A stretch of DNA of 60,000 nt, taken from contig CAIIXF020000004.1 in the NCBI GenBank assembly GCA_903813345.2, forward strand, positions 12,672,196-12,732,195, given 5' to 3'. Both the position numbers and the translations under genes were made by a program. Below the pieces are notes generated by a model that saw only the letters and a list, made by a program, of their open reading frames with translations, made no database searches and had not been told where the DNA came from. How positions within the stretch are numbered: the first letter of the stretch is position 1; each line of letters begins with the position of its first letter. This stretch comes from Owenia fusiformis. Lineage: Eukaryota; Annelida; Polychaeta; Sabellida; Oweniidae. Below, one piece after another: positions 36,801 through 43,625 of the stretch.

Positions 36801-38005
36801 CAGATATTAGCACAGGCATGTGTACACAAGTTTAATGACCCCAATTAAATGAAATATGAGCTGGGATGAAAGATCTCAAAAATCCTCAATTTTGGGCTCT
36901 CCTGGATCGCCAAATCAAGCTCATTATATCATGGCATCTCAGGGCTGAGAAGAAATGAGATGCTATGGTTTATCATGATGAGGATAAATGGGTATATTTG
37001 AAGTCCCAAAACGCTTTAGCTTCAGAAATATCACCCCACGCAGACTGATCGACTAAAATTACATTCGTATGATGTGAGACTCGACATTCACCAGGATTTT
37101 TATTTTCGAATGTTGACTTAGTTACTGAACTTGACTGCACCGATTTATTCTACAAATGACAATGATTTATTTCTACCTTACATTTTAATGAATAAATTAT
37201 TTGATCTCTGCTCTCAATGTATACAATCGGCTACCCTTTGCATTCGTTCGACTTCGCTTCTTAAACAAGAGCGCTAGCTCGTTTATAGTTAGATTCTGCG
37301 CCTAAATAAAGGTCACTGGACGTTTTTGCTATCTGCTCTTTAATAGAAATATCCTTTTTTCTAAAGAGCGTATAGTATTGATTATTTCTTCTTTAAAAAG
37401 AAAGGCGCAATTGGTTTAAAATTGCATTAAAAGACAGCAATGTATTCTACAGTATTCTTTCATGTATTAATATTCCATATATTTATATAATCATTCAAGA
37501 AGTGCTGGATATAGATATGTAGATAACCAACGCGTCTAAATTGATAGATCATGTCAAAACGACAGGAAAAGCAAAAGTTAAAATTCATTAGGGTGAAGTC
37601 GAGGGGTGGGAGGGGGTAAGGTAAGTGAAGATTCAATATATAAGAGAATATTGAAAGCGATTCGGCTACAGTATCTAGCCAGATGAGATGGGAGCCTTTA
37701 GATTGGACCCCGTCGATGATAATGATGATGATGATGATGATAATGATATGATGATGACGATCTATGGGAAAGATGTTCATTTCTGCTCGATCTACACCTC
37801 TTCTCTTTTTAAGTATTTCTGAAAGTTTTCACATGACATTCTATAAAAAACAGTAAAATAACGTGTACATGGCGTTGATCTCAATTCATATAGATTTTTT
37901 ATGAACTTACTTGCTATTTGTACGAGGCTTGGACATATTGGCGTAACTCCCATTATAACTAACACTGGCAGGATCCTTTCCTACTTCAACGTTAAACACT
38001 TCCAT
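15671..38005 (-). CDS. Membrane-anchored FAD-linked oxidase, aldonolactone oxidase (GULO/ALO) family
   Basis: Eleven exons join in one frame (1,845 bp, 614 aa), every junction GT-AG with matching phase. Residues 1-32 are polar; 34-56 form one hydrophobic helix with Lys/Arg before it, so a type II signal anchor is likely. An FAD-binding PCMH-type domain spans ~100-300: VRCIGIAGSWTP (146-157), then GGTLAGIISTGSVGSG (226-242). The ALO-type C-terminal domain ends with HWAK (556-559) and a WDTENMF segment. Relatives such as GULO oxidise sugar-acid lactones with O2, giving H2O2; the substrate here is unknown. In the usual GSGHS flavin-linking motif the His is absent (Gly153 or Trp155 aligns), so FAD is probably non-covalent. 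NxS/T sites at 119, 317, 352 and 463 fit a lumenal or extracellular catalytic domain. At 614 aa it is longer than GULO (~440). Start ATG 38,005 follows an in-frame TGA. Confidence 0.88.
15975..16350. mobile_element. Compound foldback element, copy 2
   Basis: Module A has inverted ends CCTATGCCAAGTAGAGTTTT (15,975-15,994) and AAAACTCTACTTGGTATAGG (16,180-16,199). Module B, 16,205-16,350, opens AGTTATGTACGGTCGGTTTG and closes CCAAAACCTCCCAGCACATA around a GGTCCCTACGGTCCCTC loop. It lies in intron 10 of the oxidase gene. Confidence 0.65.
16749..16955 (-). CDS. FAD-linked oxidase exon 10
   Basis: Codes residues 473-541, with HPYGPFVTIVTGLIRWLK and PGCFLCPTNYRDATSVVSME. It opens with IITDIIQED in frame after exon 9 and ends at SDK. 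Acceptor CATTTTTAG, donor GATAAG|GTTTGT. Confidence 0.87.
18230..18394 (-). CDS. FAD-linked oxidase exon 9
   Basis: Codes residues 418-472, DSADEVRSYF to TTSARLAK. Acceptor TTCGTTACAG, donor GCAAAG|GTGAAC. Confidence 0.85.
18728..18845 (-). repeat. LINE 3' end fragment
   Basis: Read on the minus strand it ends with a hairpin (GTCTCGTAAGCCGATGTCGG) followed by GTGACACGGAAATAAACTAT. The same 3' layout occurs at 47,085-47,200, downstream of a LINE-type coding remnant. It is therefore probably the tail of a 5'-truncated non-LTR retrotransposon in intron 8 of the oxidase. Confidence 0.55.
19330..19474 (-). CDS. FAD-linked oxidase exon 8
   Basis: Codes residues 370-417, with a Pro/Thr-rich stretch (HPMGTTPAPPSTTPATF). 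Acceptor TACTTTAG, donor CTTAAG|GTGAGA. Confidence 0.85.
19505..20050. mobile_element. Compound foldback element, diverged copy
   Basis: Module B (19,513-19,632): GGTTCAGGATATTGGGATTA pairs with its reverse complement TAATCCCAATATCCTGAACC around a GGGCCGCAGGTCCCGAGG loop. Module A-like part: TTTATCCCATACCAATCTTGG (19,647 on) against CCAAGTATGGGATAAA (about 20,031-20,047), enclosing CGGGCAGATATACTATATCT. It lies in intron 7 of the oxidase. Confidence 0.55.
20227..20447 (-). CDS. FAD-linked oxidase exon 7
   Basis: Codes residues 296-368, VVPNAIARQRHVFYP to AENDMMWT, and two bases of Lys369. Acceptor TATGAATAG, donor ACAAA|GTGAGT; the codon completed by exon 8 restores the frame. Confidence 0.87.
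21742..21771. repeat. Perfect 12-bp stem hairpin
   Basis: GCGTTGGGATAC, six-base loop, GTATCCCAACGC. It lies in intron 6 of the oxidase near a TGACGTCA-like site. Possibly a foldback remnant; no function can be read from it. Confidence 0.5.
22939..23264. mobile_element. MITE of ~326 bp
   Basis: Ends CACTCTTAAAAATTATTACT and AGTAATTTATTTTTAAGAGTG are inverted repeats; the interior is full of TAAGTAATTTT-type motifs. No exact target duplication is seen. Confidence 0.65.
24783..27389 (+). CDS. Poly-C2H2 zinc finger protein (868 aa), nested in an oxidase intron
   Basis: One uninterrupted frame from ATG 24,783 to TAA. An in-frame TAA at 24,684 lies upstream; the frame is open between, but the first ATG is 24,783. 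The N-terminus is acidic. An atypical C2HC finger (~37-57) is followed by 17 C2H2 fingers up to residue ~552, most with 12-residue spacing between the second Cys and first His. Canonical TGERxF/Y-type linkers occur only around fingers 13-15; other linkers vary. The 316-residue tail is acidic/polar, finger-free, and ends in IKEEV; IKTE also occurs, both fitting the sumoylation consensus. Probable nuclear DNA-binding regulator; target and orthologue cannot be told. No KRAB, BTB or SCAN domain is visible. It lies wholly within intron 6 of the oxidase gene on the other strand. Confidence 0.9.
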   Translation: MSKEEPIDDVRGEELEDIIDPNDNLMDLGDSCDLFHCKRCRTSFDSEEKIDLHEGKCARSKPHVCVKCGAGFSRITTMNNHKKIHSNGYQPPLFSCTICAKTFRSQRTLKAHIPTHEFERVRDFACSECDKTYMNAKGLDQHVALTHKEKTHQCQICNKMFANHHKLKRHLSFHLDIRKFPCLDCDFKFKTSQALKRHSWVHNKEDPVTCELCGKRVADNGRLNEHINRKHNDQPKKVFPCDLCEVKLSSKTSLLEHKRRHLGLKPFQCPDCDKKFSDARSLRSHSATHSDKREFKCGHCSKDFKWLSNLKEHIDDMHTVHELKFSCPSCEMKFKSARHLKRHQRIHEKRERKFICQLCKKGFTSQNILNGHMKMHNDVRPFSCEMCSKTFRTKACLIDHMITHTGERAFACTQCDKRFGYSSALVKHMRLHTGERPYVCFICQEGFLEPKPLHVHMEKVHGATDNKPKKLFKCTLCYKKLCNKASLETHMRTHTDNSEFKCTICSKILACRSSMKVHMRNKHKAKVPEHKCTVCHKKYVNNKDLERHMDAMHNYHKNRNTEKSPEKHHMDDMNDLKGRIKRHVEDMNGHMGDIEDQRDTCSDDEHERDSQDIDSDVATKQNNNVDLPNKHGLKNGSVSAPRIEDDLFDENNPDMSISTLMAEKNVIKNLKRKCFVKLNRIVVPFDQLSGIKSGDSKLKEIANGNPRDQMLNGHARHDTDIDVMNFAIKTEPKNTIDVFENKVSNPKDSGDFVRDNSDEQRMIITDIFTDAQCKGTAEPRDTVNTTETMKAITADKPQDASETSNVEEDIAIEQQTSEDNHKPTENGPPRCECIIGQLSDPVIHSEQMKSPDNKTLIIPQTFIIKEEV
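27498..27877 (+). repeat. ~122-bp tandem repeat, three units plus start of a fourth
   Basis: Units begin TGACGTTTTATAG at 27,498, 27,620, 27,741 and 27,865. Each contains GCAATT(G/A)TATGCGTCGATGT. Diverged pieces (ATGTTTTTAAAT..., ATTGATATTCAGAAG) resume at 28,196-28,460, on the far side of a foldback element. It follows the zinc finger stop codon closely and may lie in its 3' UTR. Confidence 0.75.
27887..27892 (+). terminator. Candidate poly(A) signal AATAAA of the zinc finger gene
   Basis: AATAAA in GAAAAATAAATTAAGG, about 500 bp after the stop codon and beyond the tandem repeat. Confidence 0.3.
27919..28178. mobile_element. Palindromic foldback element (~260 bp)
   Basis: TTCGCAACTCAC at the left and GTGAGTTGCGAA at the right are the tips of arms that pair over more than 100 bp, including TCCATAAGTGTGAT against ATCACACTTATGGA. 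It separates the main 122-bp array from its diverged continuation, as if inserted into the array. Confidence 0.65.
28936..29103 (-). CDS. FAD-linked oxidase exon 6
   Basis: Codes residues 240-295: GSGINNPVLSEYAVAM and GMCGVIYDITVK, the end of the PCMH-type FAD domain. Acceptor ACAATTCAG, donor GTTAAG|GTAGGA. The following intron (20,448-28,935) carries the antisense zinc finger gene. Confidence 0.88.
29371..29532 (-). CDS. FAD-linked oxidase exon 5
   Basis: Codes residues 186-239 including the L-x-x-F/M-E-x-H-x-V-T-W strand and the glycine-rich HDGGTLAGIISTGSV FAD pyrophosphate region. Acceptor TTATTTTCAG, donor CTGTG|GTATAT. Confidence 0.88.
29640..30165 (+). repeat. 39-bp minisatellite
   Basis: About 13 units of a 39-bp motif containing AACATGTTAAACACATACAA, lying in intron 4 of the oxidase. 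Because 39 is a multiple of three, both strands stay open, giving spurious repetitive frames. Confidence 0.85.
30195..30314 (-). CDS. FAD-linked oxidase exon 4 (flavin-motif exon)
   Basis: Codes residues 146-185. VRCIGIAGSWTPLW replaces the usual V-R-V-x-G-S-G-H-S motif, so the flavin-linking His is missing. Acceptor TTATCATAG, donor CCAGTG|GTGAGT. Confidence 0.88.
31593..31691 (-). repeat. Dispersed ~95-bp repeat (CATTCTGATACTCAT family)
   Basis: Reverse-orientation near-complete copy from CATCATGATAAACCATGACA to GCTATGAGTATCAGAATGG. It lies in intron 3 of the oxidase. Confidence 0.7.
31933..32055 (+). repeat. Repeat with a split copy at 41.3/43.0 kb
   Basis: AGAAAGAGTCGAAGGCATGC through TGCGAAACTACATTC. 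Its reverse complement occurs at 41,265-41,330 and 42,969-43,012, split by the nested insertion between them. This copy therefore serves as a related unoccupied site. Confidence 0.7.
33696..33883 (-). CDS. FAD-linked oxidase exon 3
   Basis: Codes residues 84-145, the start of the FAD-binding domain: ILALPETLEQLQNIVKAA followed by RTLGLK. Acceptor ATATTCCAG, donor CTGAAG|GTATTG. Confidence 0.88.
34373..35678. mobile_element. Head-to-head dimer of the TGTTACGCGG foldback element
   Basis: Both outer ends read TGTTACGCGGTAAACAC going inward; the centre (about 35,040-35,060) is the opposite terminus. ATAAG flanks the left end (34,368-34,372), the right end (35,679-35,683) and also sits at the central junction (35,053-35,057), consistent with a 5-bp target duplication. 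The interior consists of many ATATGCCATAT/CACCTGCGG-type short repeats; the frames across it are artefacts. It lies in intron 2 of the oxidase. Confidence 0.75.
35745..35849. mobile_element. 105-bp palindromic element touching a splice donor
   Basis: CTACGTTCACACCAACGGCG at the left, its exact reverse complement apart from small inner differences at the right, and a short AAAGCCGCTTC-like loop. The right tip is five bases from the exon 2 boundary of the oxidase, so donor positions +6 onward come from the palindrome. Confidence 0.8.
35855..36006 (-). CDS. FAD-linked oxidase exon 2 (membrane anchor)
   Basis: Codes residues 33-82 with WKVIGIILLVLLLCG at the start of a hydrophobic helix, then a Ser/Asp/Tyr-rich linker with a DYSSS duplication. 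Acceptor CTTACAG, donor ACAG|GTAAA. A perfect-ended palindrome begins at intron position +6 (see 35,745-35,849). Confidence 0.82.
36172..36616. mobile_element. Compound foldback element, copy 3 (inverted)
   Basis: Reverse-orientation relative of 15,975-16,350: module B opens TTATGTACTGGGAGGTTTTG, and module A carries TTATACCAAGTAG and ACTCAACTTGGCATAGG ends. A T-rich low-complexity block (about 36,334-36,485) has grown inside module A. It lies in intron 1 of the oxidase. Confidence 0.6.
36618..36990 (+). repeat. CATTCTGATACTCAT-family repeat split by ~270 bp
   Basis: The left part CATTCTGATACTCATAGCAT...CACCTGAAAAATG and the right part CTCAGGGCTGAGAAGAAATG...TTTATCATGATG are separated by other sequence. 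It is either an insertion or a longer family member. Confidence 0.55.
37690..37765. repeat. GAT trinucleotide microsatellite
   Basis: Imperfect (GAT)n with interspersed GATAAT, in intron 1 of the oxidase. Confidence 0.8.
37911..38005 (-). CDS. FAD-linked oxidase exon 1 (start)
   Basis: Codes residues 1-31 plus two bases of Lys32. The start MEVFNVEVGK lies after an in-frame TGA; the donor is AGCAA|GTAAGT. It is the polar N-terminal tail preceding the membrane anchor. Confidence 0.8.
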
Positions 38006-39537
38006 ATCCTGTACTTCTTTCGAACAATATTTTAATTCTCACTGAATATTTTGTTGATTCTAATCGTCACTGAATATTTTGTTGATTTTATAATGTGCCC
38101 GCACATATAATGTATTTTAAGGCCGTTCACCTTTTAAACATTCAAAACAGGATTTATGTGATGGGAATTAGTCCAACTCTTAAGAAAGTACGATTCAGGT
38201 CATGCTCGTGCCTTATATGTGAAGTTTTTCATTATAATTCTCATATAAAAAACACTCGGTAAAATGTAAAATGATGTATAGATGTTCATGACAGAGAAAT
38301 CTTTTTTAGACTATACTACATGTATATAACTGCTTTAATCATTAGAATCACTGGAAACACTACATTGACAAAAGTAACACAAGTTAATTATAGCCGGACT
38401 AATTAGTCTACTGCGTCTACCTTAGTTTTTCTATTCCATTCTTCCAATCATATTCATCAATATGTGCATCCATCTATCATTTAATGTTTTAAATCGTGAA
38501 CTCCAGCATATCAGTTATTGTATTTCAATATTTTAAACAGAGAACTATGTTTTATATCAAGCAATTGCAACATTTAAATGTGCATATTTACTTTATCAAA
38601 CTAATCTAATTAGTTTAATGAGTCTTAGTTAAAAGTGGATATTGGGAGGCCATGGTCTTTGCACTGGACGAAACTACGACAAAGTCGACGACATCTTTAT
38701 ATAAGTGATGAAATCAACCCAGTGTTTATGTTTTTGTAGTCTGTTTTTACTGTTGCTGTATGTACATGCCACTGCGAACACTTACAATGTGCAGAGCCAT
38801 TGAGAACACTACGAGTTATTCAAATAATCCAGTCAAAAACTATTTGTTTACTCTCTGGTTTAAAAAATTAAAAGTAAATAAAAAGCAAAAAGAAATTGTT
38901 CAAAGATATCGATCTCCTTCATGACACACAAAGAACGTATGCTTTTTAGTGCAAAATAGTTTGACTTAATTTCGATAACGATGTTCGTATATTTCATTTT
39001 GGATTAGTTATTCCTGAAGTACAAGGTAAGTAAGATATAAACTAATTACACTATATCTGCAGTAACATACAAGTATGTATACATGTGAATGTAACTGCTT
39101 TGTGATATCAATATTCAACTTAAAAACCAACAAAAGCTACTTTTTAATTTATGAAAATAATAAAGATTCCAAGTCATTCGTCACAGATTTGTGTAGAATG
39201 TATTTCAGCTTTGAAAATGTTTCACTATTTTATACTTAGTATGTTGTATCGGGAAATTATAAATTTATATCTTCACGAGAACGCAGCTATTTTCCTTTCA
39301 CTCCATTTTTTTTTTACAAAAGTGCCTATTAAAGTAGAATGGAACCAAGGATATATCTAGCTGTAAAATGACTAAATTTACTGTTAATTGCAATCGAATC
39401 CAATACAAGGTAAGCATTCGTATTAAAATCCTCGCCCTTCGGTCTTGGTTTAAGGAATAGAAATTACAAACAAAGCATCGACCTCAGTCCTGGAAGACTT
39501 AACGTTTTATATTTATGATATATTACAGTATACATAT
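38006..39537. other. Upstream region of the oxidase gene
   Basis: AT-rich, with no exon I can support on either strand. The promoter of the oxidase should lie in its left part, but I see no unmistakable TATA or initiator element. Confidence 0.4.
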
Positions 39538-40168
39538 TGTTACGCGGTATATGGCATACATTCATGGTTGCGCGGTATTCGTGATACGGGTGAATATGCC
39601 ATACTCACCTGCGGTATATGGCATATTCCGCAGGTGAGTATGCGATATTCCGCAGTGAATATGCGATTCATTGATTTCAGTGAATACCCGATACTCACCT
39701 GCAGAATATGTCATACTCACTTGCGGAATATGCCATATACCGCAGGTGAATATGACATATACCGCAGGTGAAAACGTGATACAGAAAGCCTTGATTTGAT
39801 TGGTTGCGAAAATCGACTCTAAATGTAAAACTACGCTGGATTACCAATATAGTCAGTGCGTCGAGTACTAATATATGAATCCTGGTTTGATTGAGAAAGT
39901 TTATTACGCGAGATTGGTGACTGATACTTCTGCTAAGTTAATATATTCGATACACAGTACTGTTGATTCAATAATCATTATAATAATTTATAACGTTTTA
40001 CTTGTTCGTTCAATCGATGTAATTGACAATTGCGTACTTCCGTATCGCGTTCTCATTGGTTAGTATGTATGCCATATACCGCAGGTGAATCTGTCATACA
40101 TCGCAAGTGAATATGCCATATTCGTTGCGGAATATGACATATTTTTGTATCGTGTTTACCGCGTAACA
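39538..40168. mobile_element. Single copy of the TGTTACGCGG foldback element
   Basis: About 631 bp between TGTTACGCGGTATATGGCAT and GTGTTTACCGCGTAACA. CATAT precedes and follows it, giving a 5-bp target duplication. It corresponds to one half of the dimer at 34,373-35,678. Confidence 0.75.
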
Positions 40169-40611
40169 CATATCATATATATAAAACCTCATTTTAACAT
40201 GGCATTTTACCAGGTACGATGTACGACTGAAAGCAGCTGGCTGTGATTCATTTTGTTAGAACGCATTCTCTACTATAATAGTATTGGAGACAGAGGTCCC
40301 AAAAAGTGGATCAAATCATATATCAAATTGAAGCTAAGTATATCAGATCTTTCATTGCCATAGGAACCAAAAACTACAACAGTAAGGATAAAGCAAGAAA
40401 ATGGATATATACAACAGGATAATAATCGATATATCTGCCATGTGTTTTATCACGTCATGCTAATACTAATAGTGGTATCATAGGATCACTTTCAGATCGC
40501 AAATGCAACTTTCGGCTGTCGGCTACCGGATTACCCTAATATTTTATGACCAATTCATTTAAATATGAATGTAATACTGTAGTAGCCATTTCTATATTGA
40601 ACAACAATCTA

Positions 40612-40690
40612 CCCGCTATGGCTTACTGGCTGAGCGAAGATTACCGCTATTGCTATGGTCACGGGTTCAGTTCCCGGTTCAGTCAAATAT
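40612..40690 (+). repeat. tRNA-like sequence, possible SINE head
   Basis: TGGCTGAGCGA resembles a pol III A box and GGGTTCAGTTCCC a B box at tRNA-like spacing, with a T-arm-like ACGGG/CCCGG stem. A full cloverleaf does not close, so a decayed tRNA-derived SINE is likelier than a functional tRNA. Confidence 0.35.
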
Positions 40691-40984
40691 GTTTGTATGT
40701 AATTCGATCAGGGTGAGTCATAGGTATTAAAAATCAAATTTGATCCCGTTTTTACCCTTTTACTAGAATATGGATAATAGCATATAGTTTGGTTAAAGTT
40801 AAGTTTGGATATCTTTTTTGTTCGACATTCAACGCTGTGTTGAATTCTACTGGTGCCAAAAAAAGATTTTTACCGTCCGGCTGTCAATGCGCCATTTTGG
40901 TACCGGGACCGGTTCGTCGAATCGTAGCTCCCTGGTTGAAGTCATATATTTTTTGAGGTAAATACTAAACATGGCCCGGAAATA

Positions 40985-41040
40985 CATCATGATAAACCAT
41001 GACATCTCATTTCTTCTCAGCCCTGAGATGCCATGATATA
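40985..41040 (-). repeat. Partial CATTCTGATACTCAT-family repeat
   Basis: CATGATAAACCATGACATCT through CAGCCCTGAGATG, the right half of the family in reverse orientation. Confidence 0.65.
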
Positions 41041-41330
41041 ATGAGTTTCGATCATAATACATACCCTTTTCTAATATGTTTAACGTCTTGGTAGATACAA
41101 AATAACACGTATAAAATTCGAATAAAACGAACTTTTATATTTCGTGGCCTCATTAAACACTTATTTCGTTTGGAATGGCCTTAAACTGTAGACCGCGAAA
41201 CATACATTTAAATAAGGGATTGGCGCACCCGGGTCTGACTGTAAACCTCCTGTTCACTGTCGTATGAATTATGAAATGTAGTTTCGCATAGTTGTCAACG
41301 GAAACAAACAGTGAACCCTGCTTTCCCGAA

Positions 41331-42968
41331 CCCGGTGTAAAAGGGTAAGAGGTATGGTTGGCCTATTAGTATAAAGAATGCATGCGTTGTTTACGGGTGT
41401 GTAGGCGTTAATTACGCTCGTGTAGATGTAAAATTACGCCCGTGCTGACGAAAAATTACGCCTGTGTAGGCGTAAATTACGCCCGTGAAGAAGTAAATTC
41501 TACGGGCGTTCAGAATACATTTACAGGCGTGAACTTACGGCGTTAAAATTATTAATTACGGGCGTTAAGACTGTTATTTTACACGCGCTGAGAAACATCT
41601 TCACGCCCGTCGAGTTCATTTTAGCGCCGTGAATTATGAACCAATCAGCATCTTGCTTACATTATGATACGATGCATTATAGCTAAAAGTACAACTCCAA
41701 GATCCTTCTGCAAGTTAATAACATACTCATGATTGTGCCAGGAACAACTGTTGCAATTGGAGGCATATGAAATATTATTTCTTTTCTGGGTATCTCGGTG
41801 CACTATTTGTGCAAATGTGAAAGATTTACATCGTATATTAAATGAGTTATGTATTCCTGGAAATAACATGTGACATATAAAGACGGCTGCATAAAGATTC
41901 CAAAAAGTACACATCTCCCTTACACCAAATTTGAACATATGTTGGCTAGGTATACTAGGTATATAGGCTCATTTGACATTTTCAGTACATTTTCAAAAAA
42001 TGCCAGATCTGCAGGATATAGCTTTAGTCTAGAGTCAATTTGCAGTTGATCAGATACTATAATTCTAGTATCTGGACACATCCTTTAGAGGGATACATTA
42101 GCGATCTGACTGTATAATGAGACTGTAAGCTGCAATGCGTGTGAGCTTAATAAGTCCCTACCTAGCCTACCTCTGAAGCCGACGCCTAGATTGGAGAATT
42201 ATCCAAAAATCATCGTATTTAGAAACCAAACATGTATACCTTCTCAAAATACTCTGCAATTTTGTCGTTTCTACAATGGGTGTTGATAACTGCCAACACA
42301 GTTCATGTCTCTTCAATTTGCCTTTTAATATAATTTGCTCTAAAAAATGAATACTTCTTTGGTTAAATCTAGTTCAATCTTGAACGAATATTTAAGGACC
42401 TCAATGCAACACACTAAAATGTAAGCAGGCTTCTGATTGTTGTTTACTAGCGCAAGTATCTCGGAGTTGCTCTTTTAGCAAGGATGCATTAAATCATCAT
42501 GTAAGTAAGGTTCTGATTGGTTCATAATTTACGGCGCTAAAAATAAACTCCACGGGCGTGAAGATGTTTCTCAGCGCGTGTAAAATAACAGTCTTAACGC
42601 CCGTAATTAATAATTTTAACGCCGTAAGTTCACGCCTGTAAATGTATTCTGAACGCCCGTAGAATTTACTTCTTCACGGGCATAATTTACGCCTACACAG
42701 GCGTAATTTTTCGTCAGCACGGGCGTAATTTTACATCTACACGAGCGTAATTAACGCCTACACACCCGTAAACAACGCATGTATTCTTTATACTAATAGG
42801 CCAACCATAAAGAGGTCCTATCAAATTATCGTCCTACTTTCCATTGATTTATATGGTGACCTAAATACAACTCTTTCCCTTATTATCGTATCCACAATCA
42901 GGGCCAGAAAGGGCCTTTAAGAAAGGGGACCATAATCCCCAGGGGACCATAATTTCTTTTACACCGGG
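41331..42968. mobile_element. Outer element of a nested insertion
   Basis: CCCGGTGTAAAAG at the left and CTTTTACACCGGG at the right interrupt a repeat whose unbroken relative is at 31,933-32,055. Most of the interior is a second inverted-repeat element (41,355-42,807). Exact ends are uncertain by a few bases and no target duplication is evident. Confidence 0.55.
41355..42807. mobile_element. Inner inverted-repeat element (~1.45 kb) with ~290-bp TIRs
   Basis: The left arm (41,355-41,646) starts TGGTTGGCCTATTAGTATAA and is almost fully reverse-complemented at 42,520-42,807. The arms are packed with TTACGCC(C/T)GTG-type motifs. TA lies on both sides. The ~870-bp middle has no recognisable transposase. 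Non-autonomous, TA-targeting. Confidence 0.75.
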
Positions 42969-43342
42969 TTTCCAGGATTCGCCTCGCATGCCTTCGACTC
43001 TTTCTCCATAGAACTAGACTGTGCCCGTTCTAATATTCAAAATTAAGTCAATGTGATATTTGAAGTCTACACTTAAAATTGCATCGAAATCGTGTAGCGA
43101 TTGAGGTCTTTGGCAATGGCCAGAACAAAATTTGAGGTCATATATTTGACATAAATCATAAAATCAAGATCTTTATTACGATTCTAATATGATAAACAGA
43201 TAAGAAAAACTAATATTTGCATTTTGGCAGATCTAACTAGCACCTTGATCTGAACACTGGTATAGCCTGTTTCTTCATGCCTTGTCTAAAACAAATAATA
43301 TACGCATAATATCTCAAGAGTCTTATCAGTCTGAAAGATATA

Positions 43343-43348
43343 TTTATT
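43343..43348 (-). terminator. Candidate poly(A) signal of the secreted-protein gene
   Basis: AATAAA on the minus strand, about 20 bases after the stop codon at 43,369; close but usable. Confidence 0.35.
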
Positions 43349-43368
43349 CTTAATTCTTTTGATTTGAA

Positions 43369-43625
43369 TCAGAAGAATTTCATAGTCACGGTATCCACGC
43401 CTGCGGCTTGAAACTTCATTCCTATGCCATGCAGTATCCCTTGCCCATGTTTGTTGGAGTAAACCGCATACTCATATGACGTAAATCCATCCTCATCAAC
43501 ATACCACGGATATGTTGCAGTGCCTACTATGATGTCAGCCTCTGCATTATCACATTTACTTTTTGGAAGGTGTATGTTACACGAGGACACAATCGCATCT
43601 TTTAGAAAAGTACCAATCCACTGAC
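43369..43625 (-). CDS. Secreted protein exon 3 (C-terminus)
   Basis: Acceptor CATTTAAG; codes residues 166-249 (QWIGTFLKDAIVSSC to VDTVTMKFF) and TGA. Confidence 0.78.

Noticed and set aside
41657-41938. 93-codon frame in the middle of the inner inverted-repeat element
   Set aside because: No transposase motif and no similarity to a family I know; the element looks non-autonomous.
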